From assembly GCA_964390335.1 (NCBI GenBank), contig CAYMHU010000003.1, positions 131,777 through 195,776 of the forward strand: 64,000 nucleotides of DNA, in the 5' to 3' direction. How positions within the stretch are numbered: the stretch's first letter is position 1; the number at the start of each line of letters is the position of its first letter. A program made the position numbers and the translations under genes. The stretch is from Granulosicoccus sp964390335 (lineage in GTDB: Bacteria > Pseudomonadota > Gammaproteobacteria > Granulosicoccales > Granulosicoccaceae). Shown piece by piece: positions 17,018 to 25,640 of this stretch. Under the pieces are notes generated by a model. That model ran no database searches. It was not told the origin of the DNA and worked only from the letters and a program-made list of their open reading frames with translations.

Positions 17018-17710
17018 ATGAAAACTATTGGCCTAATCGGTGGCATGAGCTGGGAAAGTACCGTTGTGTATTACGAGCATCTGAACCGCATGTGTCGTGA
17101 TCGCTTAGGTGGCTTGCACTCAGCAAAGTTATTACTATGGTCGTTCGACTTTGCCCGAATAGAGCGATTGCAAGCCGCTGACGATTGGCCAGCAGCGACT
17201 GAACTCATGATTGATGCCGCACGAAACCTTGAACGTGGCGGTGCTGAGTGTCTTGTTATTTGTACCAACACTATGCATAAAATGGCAGACGATATACAAC
17301 ACGCAGTAGATCTACCATTGATTCATATTGCCGATGCAACAGCGCATGCAATAAAATCTCAGAATATAAAAAAACCATTATTGCTAGCAACCCGGTACAC
17401 CATGGAGCAGGATTTTTATTCGGGTCGGTTGCTAAATCATCATGGTATTGCAGCACGAACTCCTAACGATAAAGATCGAGATACCGTACACAACATTATT
17501 TACAATGAGTTGTGTGTTGGCGTTATCAATGATGCGTCGAGGGAACAATATAAACAGGTAGTGCAATCATCTATCGACGACGGTGTTGATGGCGTCATTT
17601 TAGGTTGCACCGAAATCGGCCTGTTAATGTCAGCGAACGATGTCAGTGTACCAACCTTCGATACAACACAATTGCATGCGGAGGCCGCACTGGATTTTGC
17701 GCTGAGCTAA
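17018..17710 (+). CDS. Aspartate/glutamate racemase family protein
   Basis: The 230-residue protein begins MKTIGLIGGMSWESTVVYYE, the signature of the YgeA/aspartate racemase branch. The two catalytic cysteines are in LVICTNTMHKMA and VILGCTEIGLL. Members interconvert L- and D-amino acids without a cofactor, or do related chemistry. I chose the ATG at 17018, with GGAA seven bases upstream, over the in-frame GTG just before it. The gene stands alone after a strong terminator and is convergent with mmsA. Confidence 0.85.
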   Translation: MKTIGLIGGMSWESTVVYYEHLNRMCRDRLGGLHSAKLLLWSFDFARIERLQAADDWPAATELMIDAARNLERGGAECLVICTNTMHKMADDIQHAVDLPLIHIADATAHAIKSQNIKKPLLLATRYTMEQDFYSGRLLNHHGIAARTPNDKDRDTVHNIIYNELCVGVINDASREQYKQVVQSSIDDGVDGVILGCTEIGLLMSANDVSVPTFDTTQLHAEAALDFALS

Positions 17711-17738
17711 TTAATGCACAAATGACTGTGCTAATTAG
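17707..17738. terminator. Imperfect hairpin between convergent genes
   Basis: Inverted arms CTAATTA...CACA and TGTG.CTAATTAG flank a short loop, beginning in the racemase stop codon and ending 17 bases before the mmsA stop. It may serve as a weak bidirectional terminator; there is no clear T-run. Confidence 0.35.
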
Positions 17739-17754
17739 TTAAGTGCTTCCTTGG

Positions 17755-19239
17755 CTACGTTGGAAACGCAAACACTGACCCTTCTTTAATACCGGTAGGC
17801 CACCTGCTTGTAATGGTTTTCAAACGTGTATAAAAGTGCACGCCCTCCGGACCATAGATAGAATGGTCTCCAAATAGGGAGCGTTTCCAACCACCAAAAC
17901 TATGGTAAGCAACAGGTACCGGTATAGGCACATTAACGCCAACCATACCAATTTGAATGTTATTCGTGAAATGTCGTGCGGTGTCACCATCGCGGGTGAA
18001 TATCGCTGTGCCGTTACCGTACTCATGGTTATTAATCATGTTGACTGCTTCATCGTAATGATTCGCACGCACAACCGATAACACGGGGCCAAAAATTTCC
18101 TGCTTATAAATGTTCATGTCGGTGGTTACGCGATCAAACAAGCTACCGCCGACAAAATACCCGCTCTCATAGCCTTGCAACTTTAAGTTACGGCCATCCA
18201 CCACCAGTTCTGCACCCGCGTTTACTCCGTCATCGATTAAACCCAGAATACGAGCTTTGGCGTCAGCGGTAATAACTGGCCCCATTTCAGCATCAGCATC
18301 ATCTGCAGGACCGATTTTCAACGCTTCTACTCGTGGCCGCAATTTCTCAACCAAACGATCGGCCGTTTCATCCCCAACCGGCACGGCCACAGATATAGCC
18401 ATGCAGCGCTCACCGGCAGAGCCAAACCCTGCTCCCATTAACGCATCCACGGCCTGGTCGAGATCGGCATCGGGCATAACAACCATATGATTCTTGGCCC
18501 CACCTAATGCTTGAACCCGTTTCCCAGCTTGCGTTCCACGCTGATACACATATTCAGCTATAGGGGTTGAGCCTACAAAACTCACCGCCTGCACAAGCGG
18601 ACTATCCAAAATAACATCTACCGCGGACTTATCACCCTGCACGACGTTTAAAACGCCCTCTGGCAATCCGGCTTCGTGAAAAAGCTCAGCTACCATCAAT
18701 GCAGATGATGGGTCGCGCTCTGATGGCTTCAAAACAAACGTGTTGCCACACGCAATGGCTACAGGATGCATCCACAGAGGCACCATTACCGGAAAATTAA
18801 AAGGCGTGATACCAGCGCAGACACCTAAGGCCTGACGATCTGAAAAAGAATCTACAGACGGGCCGACATTACGCGAAAACTCACCCTTCAGCATTTGAGG
18901 CATGCCACAACAGAACTCGACAACCTCTCGACCACGTTGCACTTCACCAAGCGCATCTTCGTGAGTCTTTCCGTGTTCTAGTGATATGGCTTGTGCAAGT
19001 TTATCGGCGTTCTGAATTAATAGCTCATTGAAGCGAAACATAATCGATGCACGTTTTAATGGCGGTGTGTTAGACCATGCCGGAAACGCCGCAGCAGCCG
19101 CTTCGATCGCTGCGGTAACTTCTGCATCACTTGATAAACCCAGCGTGTTAATTGATTCCCCGGTTGCGGGGTTGAACACAGGCTGCTCACGTCCACTTGT
19201 TATTACAGTACGTTCGTTATTTATTAGGTTTCCAATCAT
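17755..19239 (-). CDS. mmsA: CoA-acylating methylmalonate-semialdehyde dehydrogenase
   Basis: This aldehyde dehydrogenase of 494 residues converts methylmalonate semialdehyde (or malonate semialdehyde) plus CoA and NAD to propionyl-CoA (or acetyl-CoA). MmsA-type features are FCCGMPQMLKGEFSRNVG, ITPFNFPVMVPLWMHPVA, LGGAKNHMVVMPDADLDQ, the catalytic cysteine in GSAGERCMAIS, and the end GGWKRSLFGDHSIYGPEGV. The start is the ATG at 19239 (MIGNLINNERTV), which gives the usual length; the frame stays open to 19365 but the extra residues look unlike the family. It links valine, inositol or beta-alanine breakdown to central metabolism. Confidence 0.92.
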   Translation of the reverse strand: MIGNLINNERTVITSGREQPVFNPATGESINTLGLSSDAEVTAAIEAAAAAFPAWSNTPPLKRASIMFRFNELLIQNADKLAQAISLEHGKTHEDALGEVQRGREVVEFCCGMPQMLKGEFSRNVGPSVDSFSDRQALGVCAGITPFNFPVMVPLWMHPVAIACGNTFVLKPSERDPSSALMVAELFHEAGLPEGVLNVVQGDKSAVDVILDSPLVQAVSFVGSTPIAEYVYQRGTQAGKRVQALGGAKNHMVVMPDADLDQAVDALMGAGFGSAGERCMAISVAVPVGDETADRLVEKLRPRVEALKIGPADDADAEMGPVITADAKARILGLIDDGVNAGAELVVDGRNLKLQGYESGYFVGGSLFDRVTTDMNIYKQEIFGPVLSVVRANHYDEAVNMINNHEYGNGTAIFTRDGDTARHFTNNIQIGMVGVNVPIPVPVAYHSFGGWKRSLFGDHSIYGPEGVHFYTRLKTITSRWPTGIKEGSVFAFPT

Positions 19240-19433
19240 CTGACAGACTCTATTAAACGAATTAGGGTTGGAGCCGCCGGGTGCAGCTGGACGCTCTGAC
19301 TGACAGAACCGGATTTGCATACCGGACGGAGCAACAATGTTATTGAATTGCTTTACATTTTGCAACCGCAGGTCAAGCGCTGGAGACGCACTTAAGGTAG
19401 TGGTGTCGATTAGAAGTTACGGGGGACGATTTC

Positions 19434-19460
19434 GGTGTGCCTCAACAATTGAAGCACACC
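19434..19460. other. Inverted repeat between the mmsA start and the LysM gene
   Basis: GGTGTGC and GCACACC form a 7-bp stem, extended inside by TCAA/TTGA after one mismatch, with a CAA loop. It lies in the 252-bp gap between mmsA and the LysM lipoprotein gene, 32 bases after the latter's stop. No T-run follows on the minus strand, so a terminator or an operator are both possible. The rest of the gap shows nothing else. Confidence 0.35.
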
Positions 19461-19491
19461 AAATACTGTTAGGAAATATTGATCAAGGACT

Positions 19492-19815
19492 TTACTTTAA
19501 AGTGTCAAGTGCTAGTTCAGGTGGAATCATGAGTACCAGACCGGCATCCACTTTTCGCTCGTCTTCGATCGAATTTAACACGGCAATTTTCTCCCAGTTG
19601 AAACCACTGCCAGTTGTTCGCTCGGAAAACTGCCACAGGGTTTCACCCTCTTTCAACGTATCCTGAATACCGGCTTCATCGGCAACGAATATTGCTGGGG
19701 CATCTGGAGCGTCATCTGCTCTGCCCGCACCCGGCACCATAAACGACAGGCTAGCGCAACCGCTAAGCAATAAAGTGGAAGCAGAAATAAGTGCGATCGA
19801 GATGGTGTTCTTCAT
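19492..19815 (-). CDS. LysM-domain lipoprotein
   Basis: The 107-residue product has a lipoprotein signal (MKNTISIALISASTLLLSGC) with the modified cysteine at residue 20. After a short linker a LysM-like domain spans about residues 52-100: LKEGETLWQFSERTTGSG, WEKIAVLNSIEDE and GLVLMIPPEL. LysM domains bind peptidoglycan, so an outer-membrane-anchored wall-binding protein is likely. It is a single gene; mmsA follows after 252 bases in the same direction. Confidence 0.82.
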   Translation of the reverse strand: MKNTISIALISASTLLLSGCASLSFMVPGAGRADDAPDAPAIFVADEAGIQDTLKEGETLWQFSERTTGSGFNWEKIAVLNSIEDERKVDAGLVLMIPPELALDTLK

Positions 19816-19941
19816 TTGGTGCTCTTTATAAAATATGGATTAAGTTAGCTTTCGCCGTAATTTAACTCACTACTGAATGCGGAAGCAAATCATATAATGT
19901 AAATCTTGACTAAGCGAGAAACAGTTCACACTTTGGTGCTG

Positions 19942-21162
19942 CTACTTGGTTTGAGCCAATGCTAAGTCTATCGCGTCGGATACAGCATTCATTTGTACAA
20001 GCGGGTTGGCGCTAACGTGTCTAATCCAGTCCACTCCATTAATACTCGTTAGCGATGCGCAACCAACTGGCAAAGCTCGCTGTAAAGCGCTAACACTTTC
20101 TCTGGTTTTATGTTTCCACAAAATAACGCCACTATGATTCTCACCGCGCAGTTGGATAGCATCATGTTGCTGTAAATGCAGATGTAGTTTTTCGGCATTG
20201 TGCATGGCTTTATCAATGCGTTGTTCTAATCCCGAGCGACCCCATGCAAAGAGGGTAGCCAGTAAGGGCACCGCATTAGCGCCACGCGAACCCAGCACAC
20301 CTACATTAGGCGTAGCTAAATACGCTCCATCAATACTCAGCACCTGCCTGATAGTTTCATAGTCTTTGAATAACAGTACACCGCTCTCTTTTGGCTGAAA
20401 CAACCACTTGTGTGCCGATACGCAAACGGAGTCAGCGGATTCTATACCGGACAGTTTATGCTTGTGTGTATTTGAAAATCGCAGTGGGCCAGCCCAAGCT
20501 GCATCGATATGTGTCCATGCTGCATTACCAATAGGTTCAAAAGAATCGATGGCACCTTCACTGGTGGTACCGGCGGTTAACACTAGTGCAGCATCGTCTA
20601 AATTTTTGGGCAAGGCATTCACATCAAGCTGCCCTTGAGCGTTACACGGCAGCGTGATCAGTTCGAGTCCCAGAATTCGGGCCGATTTACGAATTGACAA
20701 GTGCGCCATCTCGGAAGCATAGACACGCTTAATACGTTTACTATCACGCGCCGCCCATAACGCCGTTAAATTTGAAATCGTTGACCCCGGCGTCATGTGA
20801 CCACCTGTCATACCAAAAAACGGTTTTATCCAATCAATGACACGTTGTTCTATGTGCTGGGCTGCGGGAGAGACATCCGGATGCAACAGATTTTGATTTA
20901 ATGCGGCGTTCCAGCACGCGCTAACCCAGGTGATCCACGGCGTTGGTGGATCCATATGCGCAAAGGCAGTTGGGTTTGATAATTTTGCTGAACCGCCTAC
21001 GACAAGCGGCGCCATTAAATTTAATGCTGCGTTTTCACCAATACCAAATTCAGGTAGAAATTCCTCGAGCTTACTATTGGACCGCTGGTCAACCGAATCC
21101 AGCAATGCATCCATTGCCCGGTATAGCTGATCCCGCGTTGGCTTAAACGCATCATCGGACAT
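19942..21162 (-). CDS. PLP-dependent group II decarboxylase
   Basis: The 406-residue protein belongs to the group II amino-acid decarboxylases (glutamate, aspartate, aromatic and diaminobutyrate decarboxylases). It shows the ring-stacking histidine in YASEMAHLSIRKSARILG, the PLP-binding aspartate in WTHIDAAWAGPL and the Schiff-base lysine in VCVSAHKWLFQPKESG. It is shorter than the usual 470-500 residues, mainly at the C-terminus. It follows the transporter permease gene by 12 bases and ends the operon, so its substrate is probably the amino acid taken up by that transporter. Which amino acid cannot be told. Confidence 0.87.
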   Translation of the reverse strand: MSDDAFKPTRDQLYRAMDALLDSVDQRSNSKLEEFLPEFGIGENAALNLMAPLVVGGSAKLSNPTAFAHMDPPTPWITWVSACWNAALNQNLLHPDVSPAAQHIEQRVIDWIKPFFGMTGGHMTPGSTISNLTALWAARDSKRIKRVYASEMAHLSIRKSARILGLELITLPCNAQGQLDVNALPKNLDDAALVLTAGTTSEGAIDSFEPIGNAAWTHIDAAWAGPLRFSNTHKHKLSGIESADSVCVSAHKWLFQPKESGVLLFKDYETIRQVLSIDGAYLATPNVGVLGSRGANAVPLLATLFAWGRSGLEQRIDKAMHNAEKLHLHLQQHDAIQLRGENHSGVILWKHKTRESVSALQRALPVGCASLTSINGVDWIRHVSANPLVQMNAVSDAIDLALAQTK

Positions 21163-21174
21163 ATCAGGGTTGTT

Positions 21175-21939
21175 TTAATCCTGACCCATGCGCCGCTCTA
21201 ACCATCTGACACCTTGACCAATAATAAGAATGATCACCAGGTACTCCAGAATAAGGACGGTATAAATTTCTAGCGCTCGATACTCGGTAACAATCAGATC
21301 ATTAGCTCGGCGCGTTAGCTCTTGCAACCCGATTACCGAAACCAATGCGGACATTTTTACCATGTAGGCGAACTGATTTCCGAGCGCTGGCAGAATACGT
21401 TTTATTGCTTGCGGTAACACAACGTAACGCATAGATTGAAAGTAGCTTAAACCAACCGTGCGGGCTGCTTCCGACTGGCCTTTCGGTACAGACTGTATAC
21501 CGGCGCGGAAAATCTCTGCCTCAAACGCACTGTCAGATAACGCTAACGCAAACACGCCAGCCCAAAAATAATCTAACTGAAAGCCGGCAAATTGCGGCAA
21601 TCCATAATATACCCACAAAATGAGAGGCAGCAATGGTATCGAACGTACGATCTCCACGTAAACATAGTTGCTGGCTCTTAACGGTTTGTTTTTAGCAATG
21701 CCGGGAATCGCAATGAGCAACCCAACCGCAATTGAAATAAGCAGTGCCACGAACGACATCAGCAACGTATTCCAAGTGCCCTTGATCAAAAACTCAAGAT
21801 TTATTGCACCCTGAGGTGTAAACGGTGATACCACGTACCACTGCAGATTGTTGTTCGAACAACCAGTTAGCAGTAGCACACTTAACAATAGAAACAATGT
21901 GCTTCTGGTGCTCGCCACTTTGTAGCCCTGTAAGCGCAT
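21175..21939 (-). CDS. Polar amino-acid ABC transporter permease
   Basis: The 254-residue permease has the HisM/GlnP layout: several membrane helices and the EAA loop SEAARTVGLSYFQSMRYVVLPQA, which docks on the ATPase. The N-terminus is unusual: a hydrophobic stretch ending LLLTGCSNNN looks like a lipoprotein signal with a cysteine, followed by a short exported segment before the next helix. It is the only permease in the operon, so the channel is probably a homodimer. The ATPase gene ends one base upstream. Confidence 0.9.
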   Translation of the reverse strand: MRLQGYKVASTRSTLFLLLSVLLLTGCSNNNLQWYVVSPFTPQGAINLEFLIKGTWNTLLMSFVALLISIAVGLLIAIPGIAKNKPLRASNYVYVEIVRSIPLLPLILWVYYGLPQFAGFQLDYFWAGVFALALSDSAFEAEIFRAGIQSVPKGQSEAARTVGLSYFQSMRYVVLPQAIKRILPALGNQFAYMVKMSALVSVIGLQELTRRANDLIVTEYRALEIYTVLILEYLVIILIIGQGVRWLERRMGQD

Positions 21940-21940
21940 G

Positions 21941-22687
21941 CTAGTGCTGTAAAATTTGATTTAAAAACTGACGACATCGATCAGTTTTAGGATGATCGAA
22001 AAAGGTATCCGGGGGACCAGATTCCAAGATTTCACCCTCGTCCATGAACACCATTTTATTCGCTGCTTTGCGAGCAAATCCCATTTCATGCGTAACCACA
22101 ATCATAGTCATGCCCTCTTGTGCTAGTTCGAGCATAACCTCCAGCACTTCGGAAATCATTTCAGGATCGAGAGCGGACGTTGGCTCGTCAAACAACATGA
22201 TTTTTGGTTCCATACATAAGGAACGTGCAATTGCCACACGCTGTTGCTGCCCTCCGGAGAGTTGACCTGGCTTTTTATCGGCCTGCTCGGGAATATGGAC
22301 GCGTTCTAAATAATGAAGCGCCAGTTGTTCTGCATCAGCTTGACTGACACCGCGAGCTTTAATCGGGCCTAGAGTCAAGTTCTCCATGACGGTTAAATGC
22401 GGAAACAAATTGAATTGTTGGAATACCATGCCTACTTCGGAACGAATACTGGCAATGGATTGTCGGCTGTTGGTCAGCTCTACCCCATCAACGAAAATCT
22501 GCCCTTGCTCATGCGTTTCAAGCCTATTGATACAGCGAACAACGGTTGATTTGCCGGAACCGGAAGGACCGCAGATGACCACACGCTCGCCTGAATTGAC
22601 TTTAAGGTTAATGTCCCGCAGCACGTGAAAATCATCGAACCACTTGTGTACACCAAGCATTTCTATAGCGGCTGTACTTGTCGTCAT
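21941..22687 (-). CDS. Polar amino-acid ABC transporter ATP-binding protein
   Basis: The 248-residue ATPase has Walker A GPSGSGKST, Q-loop QQFNLFPHLTV, signature LSGGQQQRVAIARSL, Walker B IMLFDEPTSALDPEM and the switch histidine in VVTHEMGFA. It matches the GlnQ/HisP/ArtP group that energises uptake of polar amino acids. It is translated between the binding protein (70 bases upstream, with a hairpin between) and the permease (one base downstream). Confidence 0.94.
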   Translation of the reverse strand: MTTSTAAIEMLGVHKWFDDFHVLRDINLKVNSGERVVICGPSGSGKSTVVRCINRLETHEQGQIFVDGVELTNSRQSIASIRSEVGMVFQQFNLFPHLTVMENLTLGPIKARGVSQADAEQLALHYLERVHIPEQADKKPGQLSGGQQQRVAIARSLCMEPKIMLFDEPTSALDPEMISEVLEVMLELAQEGMTMIVVTHEMGFARKAANKMVFMDEGEILESGPPDTFFDHPKTDRCRQFLNQILQH

Positions 22688-22712
22688 GGTAACGCGTGAT
22701 TTAGATGAAGAG

Positions 22713-22734
22713 AGCCGCCTTAACGCAGGCGGCT
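22713..22734 (-). promoter_or_regulatory. Intercistronic hairpin between binding protein and ATPase genes
   Basis: A perfect 8-bp GC-rich stem (AGCCGCCT/AGGCGGCT) with a six-base loop stands 23 bases after the binding-protein stop and 26 bases before the ATPase start. It has no T-run. In ABC operons such hairpins often protect the upstream mRNA, so that the binding protein is made in excess; that role is inferred here. Confidence 0.55.
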
Positions 22735-22757
22735 TTAACAGTGATATAGGCTAACTA

Positions 22758-23528
22758 CTACAAACCCCAATCGGCTTTAGTCTTATCGAAAAAACCTTTG
22801 AGTTTTTTCAGCTTTACCCAGTTATTAACGTAGTTAATCCAAACTTGATCATCTTGAGGTAACAGCATGGCGATAGGAGCCGGAGCGCGCGCCTCTGTAT
22901 TAGCCACATTTACAATGTCGAATTTGCTCTTGAGCGTTGCGCCTTCAATATTTGACGTTATAAATACATCCGCACGACCAGCGATGACTTCGTTGTAGCC
23001 ACGCGCCGGTGCTTCAACCACTTTAATGTTTGCATTCGGAAACCATTCACGCACTAAAGGTTCGAAAGTCGTACCCAATGTAGTTGCGACGGTGACATCG
23101 CCATTGTTGATAGATTCCCAACCGTCAAACTTGTCGGCTTTGTCTTGCATAGTGAATGGCAGAATTTCTACCGACAAATAGCTTTCGGAAAATCCAGCCG
23201 CTTTCATACGGGCAGGAGAAATGGATGCCGAACCAGTGATGTGATACTTACCTGCAGTAACGCCAACAACCAACGTTTTCCAATCGGTAGGTACAAATTC
23301 AACTTCAACGCCCAGGTCTTTTGCCAATTCCGTCATGACATCAATGTCGAACCCTTTGTAGTTATTGTTAGCAGGGTCGCGAACCGTCATGGGGTTCCAA
23401 TCACCAGTGGTACCGACTTTGAGCTTGCCGCTGCTTAAAATTTCAGTTAATGCAGAGTCGGCCTGCGCTGTACCGGAAATAAATAGCCCGAGAACCGCGC
23501 CTAAAATCGTTTTGTTTATAATTTTCAC
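22758..23528 (-). CDS. Amino-acid ABC transporter substrate-binding protein
   Basis: The 256-residue product has a cleavable signal peptide (MKIINKTILGAVLGLFISGT, cut probably after AQA) and the family 3 solute-binding fold. It contains LKVGTTGDWNPMTVRDP, YKGFDIDVMTELAKDLG, ASISPARMKAAGFSESYL and VATTLGTTFEPL. Its first half also resembles periplasmic cyclohexadienyl (arogenate) dehydratases, which share this fold, but the operon with an ATPase and permease makes transport the better call. The start is GTG at 23526-23528. It heads the operon; its promoter should be in the 211-bp gap upstream. Confidence 0.88.
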   Translation of the reverse strand: MKIINKTILGAVLGLFISGTAQADSALTEILSSGKLKVGTTGDWNPMTVRDPANNNYKGFDIDVMTELAKDLGVEVEFVPTDWKTLVVGVTAGKYHITGSASISPARMKAAGFSESYLSVEILPFTMQDKADKFDGWESINNGDVTVATTLGTTFEPLVREWFPNANIKVVEAPARGYNEVIAGRADVFITSNIEGATLKSKFDIVNVANTEARAPAPIAMLLPQDDQVWINYVNNWVKLKKLKGFFDKTKADWGL

Positions 23529-23739
23529 AGAAATGCAATCTCTTCATTTGCGGCCCTTCAGTGTAACAAATCGCGCTTAGCTCGTCCTTGAAAAAATATG
23601 CACAATGAATTGTAAGATATTGAAATTTTTGCGCGGTTGTCAGTGGTCTAAAAAACTGTTTTTGCCGTATGGCTTTGTCACGTTAACGAAACGCCAAAGC
23701 TCATGTTACTTGTCAAGACACCTGTACAACTAACGCTTA

Positions 23740-24573
23740 CTAAGCACTCCCTTTGAGTTTTTGATGTGCTTGCAGTACCGAGGAATATTGCGCATCACTT
23801 AAACAAGTATCGAAAAACCGGTTTAAATCGGTAATTTGCGGTGACTCTAATCCTGAGACAAAACAGGCCGCGCCAATCGTTTCCGCCATAACCGCTTGCT
23901 GTTCTACATTGCAGTGCTCAAACGAAGTGCCCGATTTTAGTGCCGCAACCACGTTATAACCATCCGTTAGGGACAAACCAAATCGGCGTGATATCAAGTC
24001 TAGCGCTTGCGTAATGAGTGAGTTGCCTATGTATGCGGCACCTTCAGTTTGAAACTGCCAAACATGACAAGCTTCGTGACCCAGCAGGGATAAGCCTGCA
24101 TGAGATAATGTTCCATCGCTATTGATCATCGGCGACCCCCAGAAATGCCGCATAAAAATATCATTTCCTACCGCCTGAGGGCTTATGCGCAAGCGCTCCT
24201 TTATCCCGCCAGTTTGTAGCCTTATAACTGCGTAATCAAGATTATTTCCAAAAATACTGCTTAAGTATCGAACTTCTGATTCACTTAGCGGGCGCTCAGT
24301 CGCGTACGTAAACAGATTGTTTATCAAACTGGCAATAGCGTTTAAACACAATGACCCGGCGGTCAACAGATAGTGCACTGGGAATTTCAGCAAGCTTATC
24401 AATAGACGCCACAACGCCAAACCGGCATCCATCGCGCTAAGCTGTTTTACCGCTGAATAAAACGCTCGTATATCGGCAAATAAACTAGTTGGGAATTGCA
24501 ACAACCACCACCCGGTATAGGGCAGAAGTGGTTTTAAATCCACAACGAAGTGTTGTAATAAATTGGATGACAT
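23740..24573 (-). CDS. DUF4157-like protein with HExxH motif
   Basis: This 277-residue protein is of uncertain family. Its centre reads LGHEACHVWQFQTEGAAYIG, with an HExxH zinc motif as in metallopeptidases of the DUF4157 type, and a later EHCNVEQQAVMAE could supply the third ligand. Before it, LSESEVRYLSSIFGNNLDYA resembles the start of DUF4157 and Vgr-related domains. The N-terminal part holds hydrophobic stretches (about 40-92) that may touch the membrane. There is no signal peptide. Proteolysis is inferred from the motif only. The gene is alone; a REP-like palindrome lies just upstream of its start. Confidence 0.6.
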   Translation of the reverse strand: MSSNLLQHFVVDLKPLLPYTGWWLLQFPTSLFADIRAFYSAVKQLSAMDAGLALWRLLISLLKFPVHYLLTAGSLCLNAIASLINNLFTYATERPLSESEVRYLSSIFGNNLDYAVIRLQTGGIKERLRISPQAVGNDIFMRHFWGSPMINSDGTLSHAGLSLLGHEACHVWQFQTEGAAYIGNSLITQALDLISRRFGLSLTDGYNVVAALKSGTSFEHCNVEQQAVMAETIGAACFVSGLESPQITDLNRFFDTCLSDAQYSSVLQAHQKLKGSA

Positions 24574-24597
24574 TGGAGATTTACATAACAGCTAACA

Positions 24598-24650
24598 GGG
24601 TCAGGTCTTTGATTTTGAATGAACGGGAATCAAAATCAAAGACCTGACCC
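24598..24650. repeat. REP-like perfect palindrome
   Basis: Two perfectly complementary 21-base arms (24598-24618 and 24630-24650; the right arm ends in GACCTGACCC) enclose an 11-base loop. It lies between the PhzF stop (24659) and the start of the HExxH gene. A near copy of one arm is found at 53566-53589. Sequences with GGGGTCAGGTCTTT are, to my memory, common as REP-type repeats linked to Y1 transposases in gammaproteobacteria. It could also end transcription of the PhzF gene. Confidence 0.7.
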
Positions 24651-24658
24651 CGTTCGTC

Positions 24659-25519
24659 CTACAAGAGTAATGTGCCTTCAATTAAAATGTGAGTTTGCCC
24701 ACCAATATAAGCCTGCCCCTCTTCGCGACCTGGAGACACATACACACGTCCCGTTCGGTTTATGCAAGTGCCTTGCGCAACAATGTAGGGATGGTCAAGT
24801 AAACTGTTTGCTTGACGCCAGTGCGCAATGGCTGAATTTAGCGAACCGGTGATAGGGTCTTCGCTCATTCCGCTGGACGGCGCCAACATTCGTACTTCAA
24901 AATCGCATTCACCGCCCTCTGCATGAGGGCCGATCAGCCCAATCGCATTATCATTAGGCCATCTGACCAAAGAAGAGTCGACCTTTAACACCGCTTCAGC
25001 GGATCGTAATTCCAGTGCATGCCACTTGGGGCCATTGTTTAAGACTGCTACCCGAACCACATCATCAGGCTTTAATCCGAGTTTCTTAACAATACTGTTT
25101 TTCAATGGCTCCGCCATCTGATCGATAGATGTGGGTGGCGCTAAGAAAGCCGGCATGTCTTGATTAATATCAATTTCCACAATGCCGACACCACATTCCT
25201 GCTTAACCAACCCCGGTGTTTGCGGAACTCCACCGCTACGCAACCAGGATGCACAGGTGCCTAAGGTTGGGTGGCCGGCGAACAACATTTCACGCGCTGT
25301 CGTGAAGATTCGCACGTGATAGTCGGCATCTGGGCTACTGGGCGGTAGTAAAAACGTGGTTTCCGCCAAATTAGTCCAAGCCGCAAATGTTTGCATTTGC
25401 TCCTCAGATAAACCTTCTGCATCCAGCACGACTGCTAGCGCATTCCCTTTGGTAGGATGAGATGTAAATACGTCGCATTGTATAAATCGACGTTGCCTGG
25501 CTTGATATTCTTTATGCAT
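24659..25519 (-). CDS. PhzF-family isomerase
   Basis: The 286-residue protein has the PhzF/DapF-like fold. RRFIQCDVFTSHPTKGNALAV opens the first half, and the catalytic glutamate lies in WTNLAETTFLLPP; RIFTTAREMLFAGHPTLGT and MSEDPITGSLNSAIAHW are the paired conserved loops. PhzF in phenazine synthesis isomerises dihydrohydroxyanthranilate, but most members have no known substrate, and no phenazine genes are nearby. It is a single gene, divergent from the SDR at 25641. Confidence 0.85.
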   Translation of the reverse strand: MHKEYQARQRRFIQCDVFTSHPTKGNALAVVLDAEGLSEEQMQTFAAWTNLAETTFLLPPSSPDADYHVRIFTTAREMLFAGHPTLGTCASWLRSGGVPQTPGLVKQECGVGIVEIDINQDMPAFLAPPTSIDQMAEPLKNSIVKKLGLKPDDVVRVAVLNNGPKWHALELRSAEAVLKVDSSLVRWPNDNAIGLIGPHAEGGECDFEVRMLAPSSGMSEDPITGSLNSAIAHWRQANSLLDHPYIVAQGTCINRTGRVYVSPGREEGQAYIGGQTHILIEGTLLL

Positions 25520-25640
25520 TAGCGTGTTGCCATAAAAGTAAAACCAAAAAAAATTAGCCGATGATAAGCTGTCAATTCAGTTTACACACGCTCAGCCAGT
25601 TGTAAATTACAAATAGCGCTCATTCTGGAATAACTAACGT

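Noticed and set aside
19240..19365. Upstream extension of mmsA
   Set aside because: The 42 additional residues are unlike the family and an ATG at 19239 gives the usual length.
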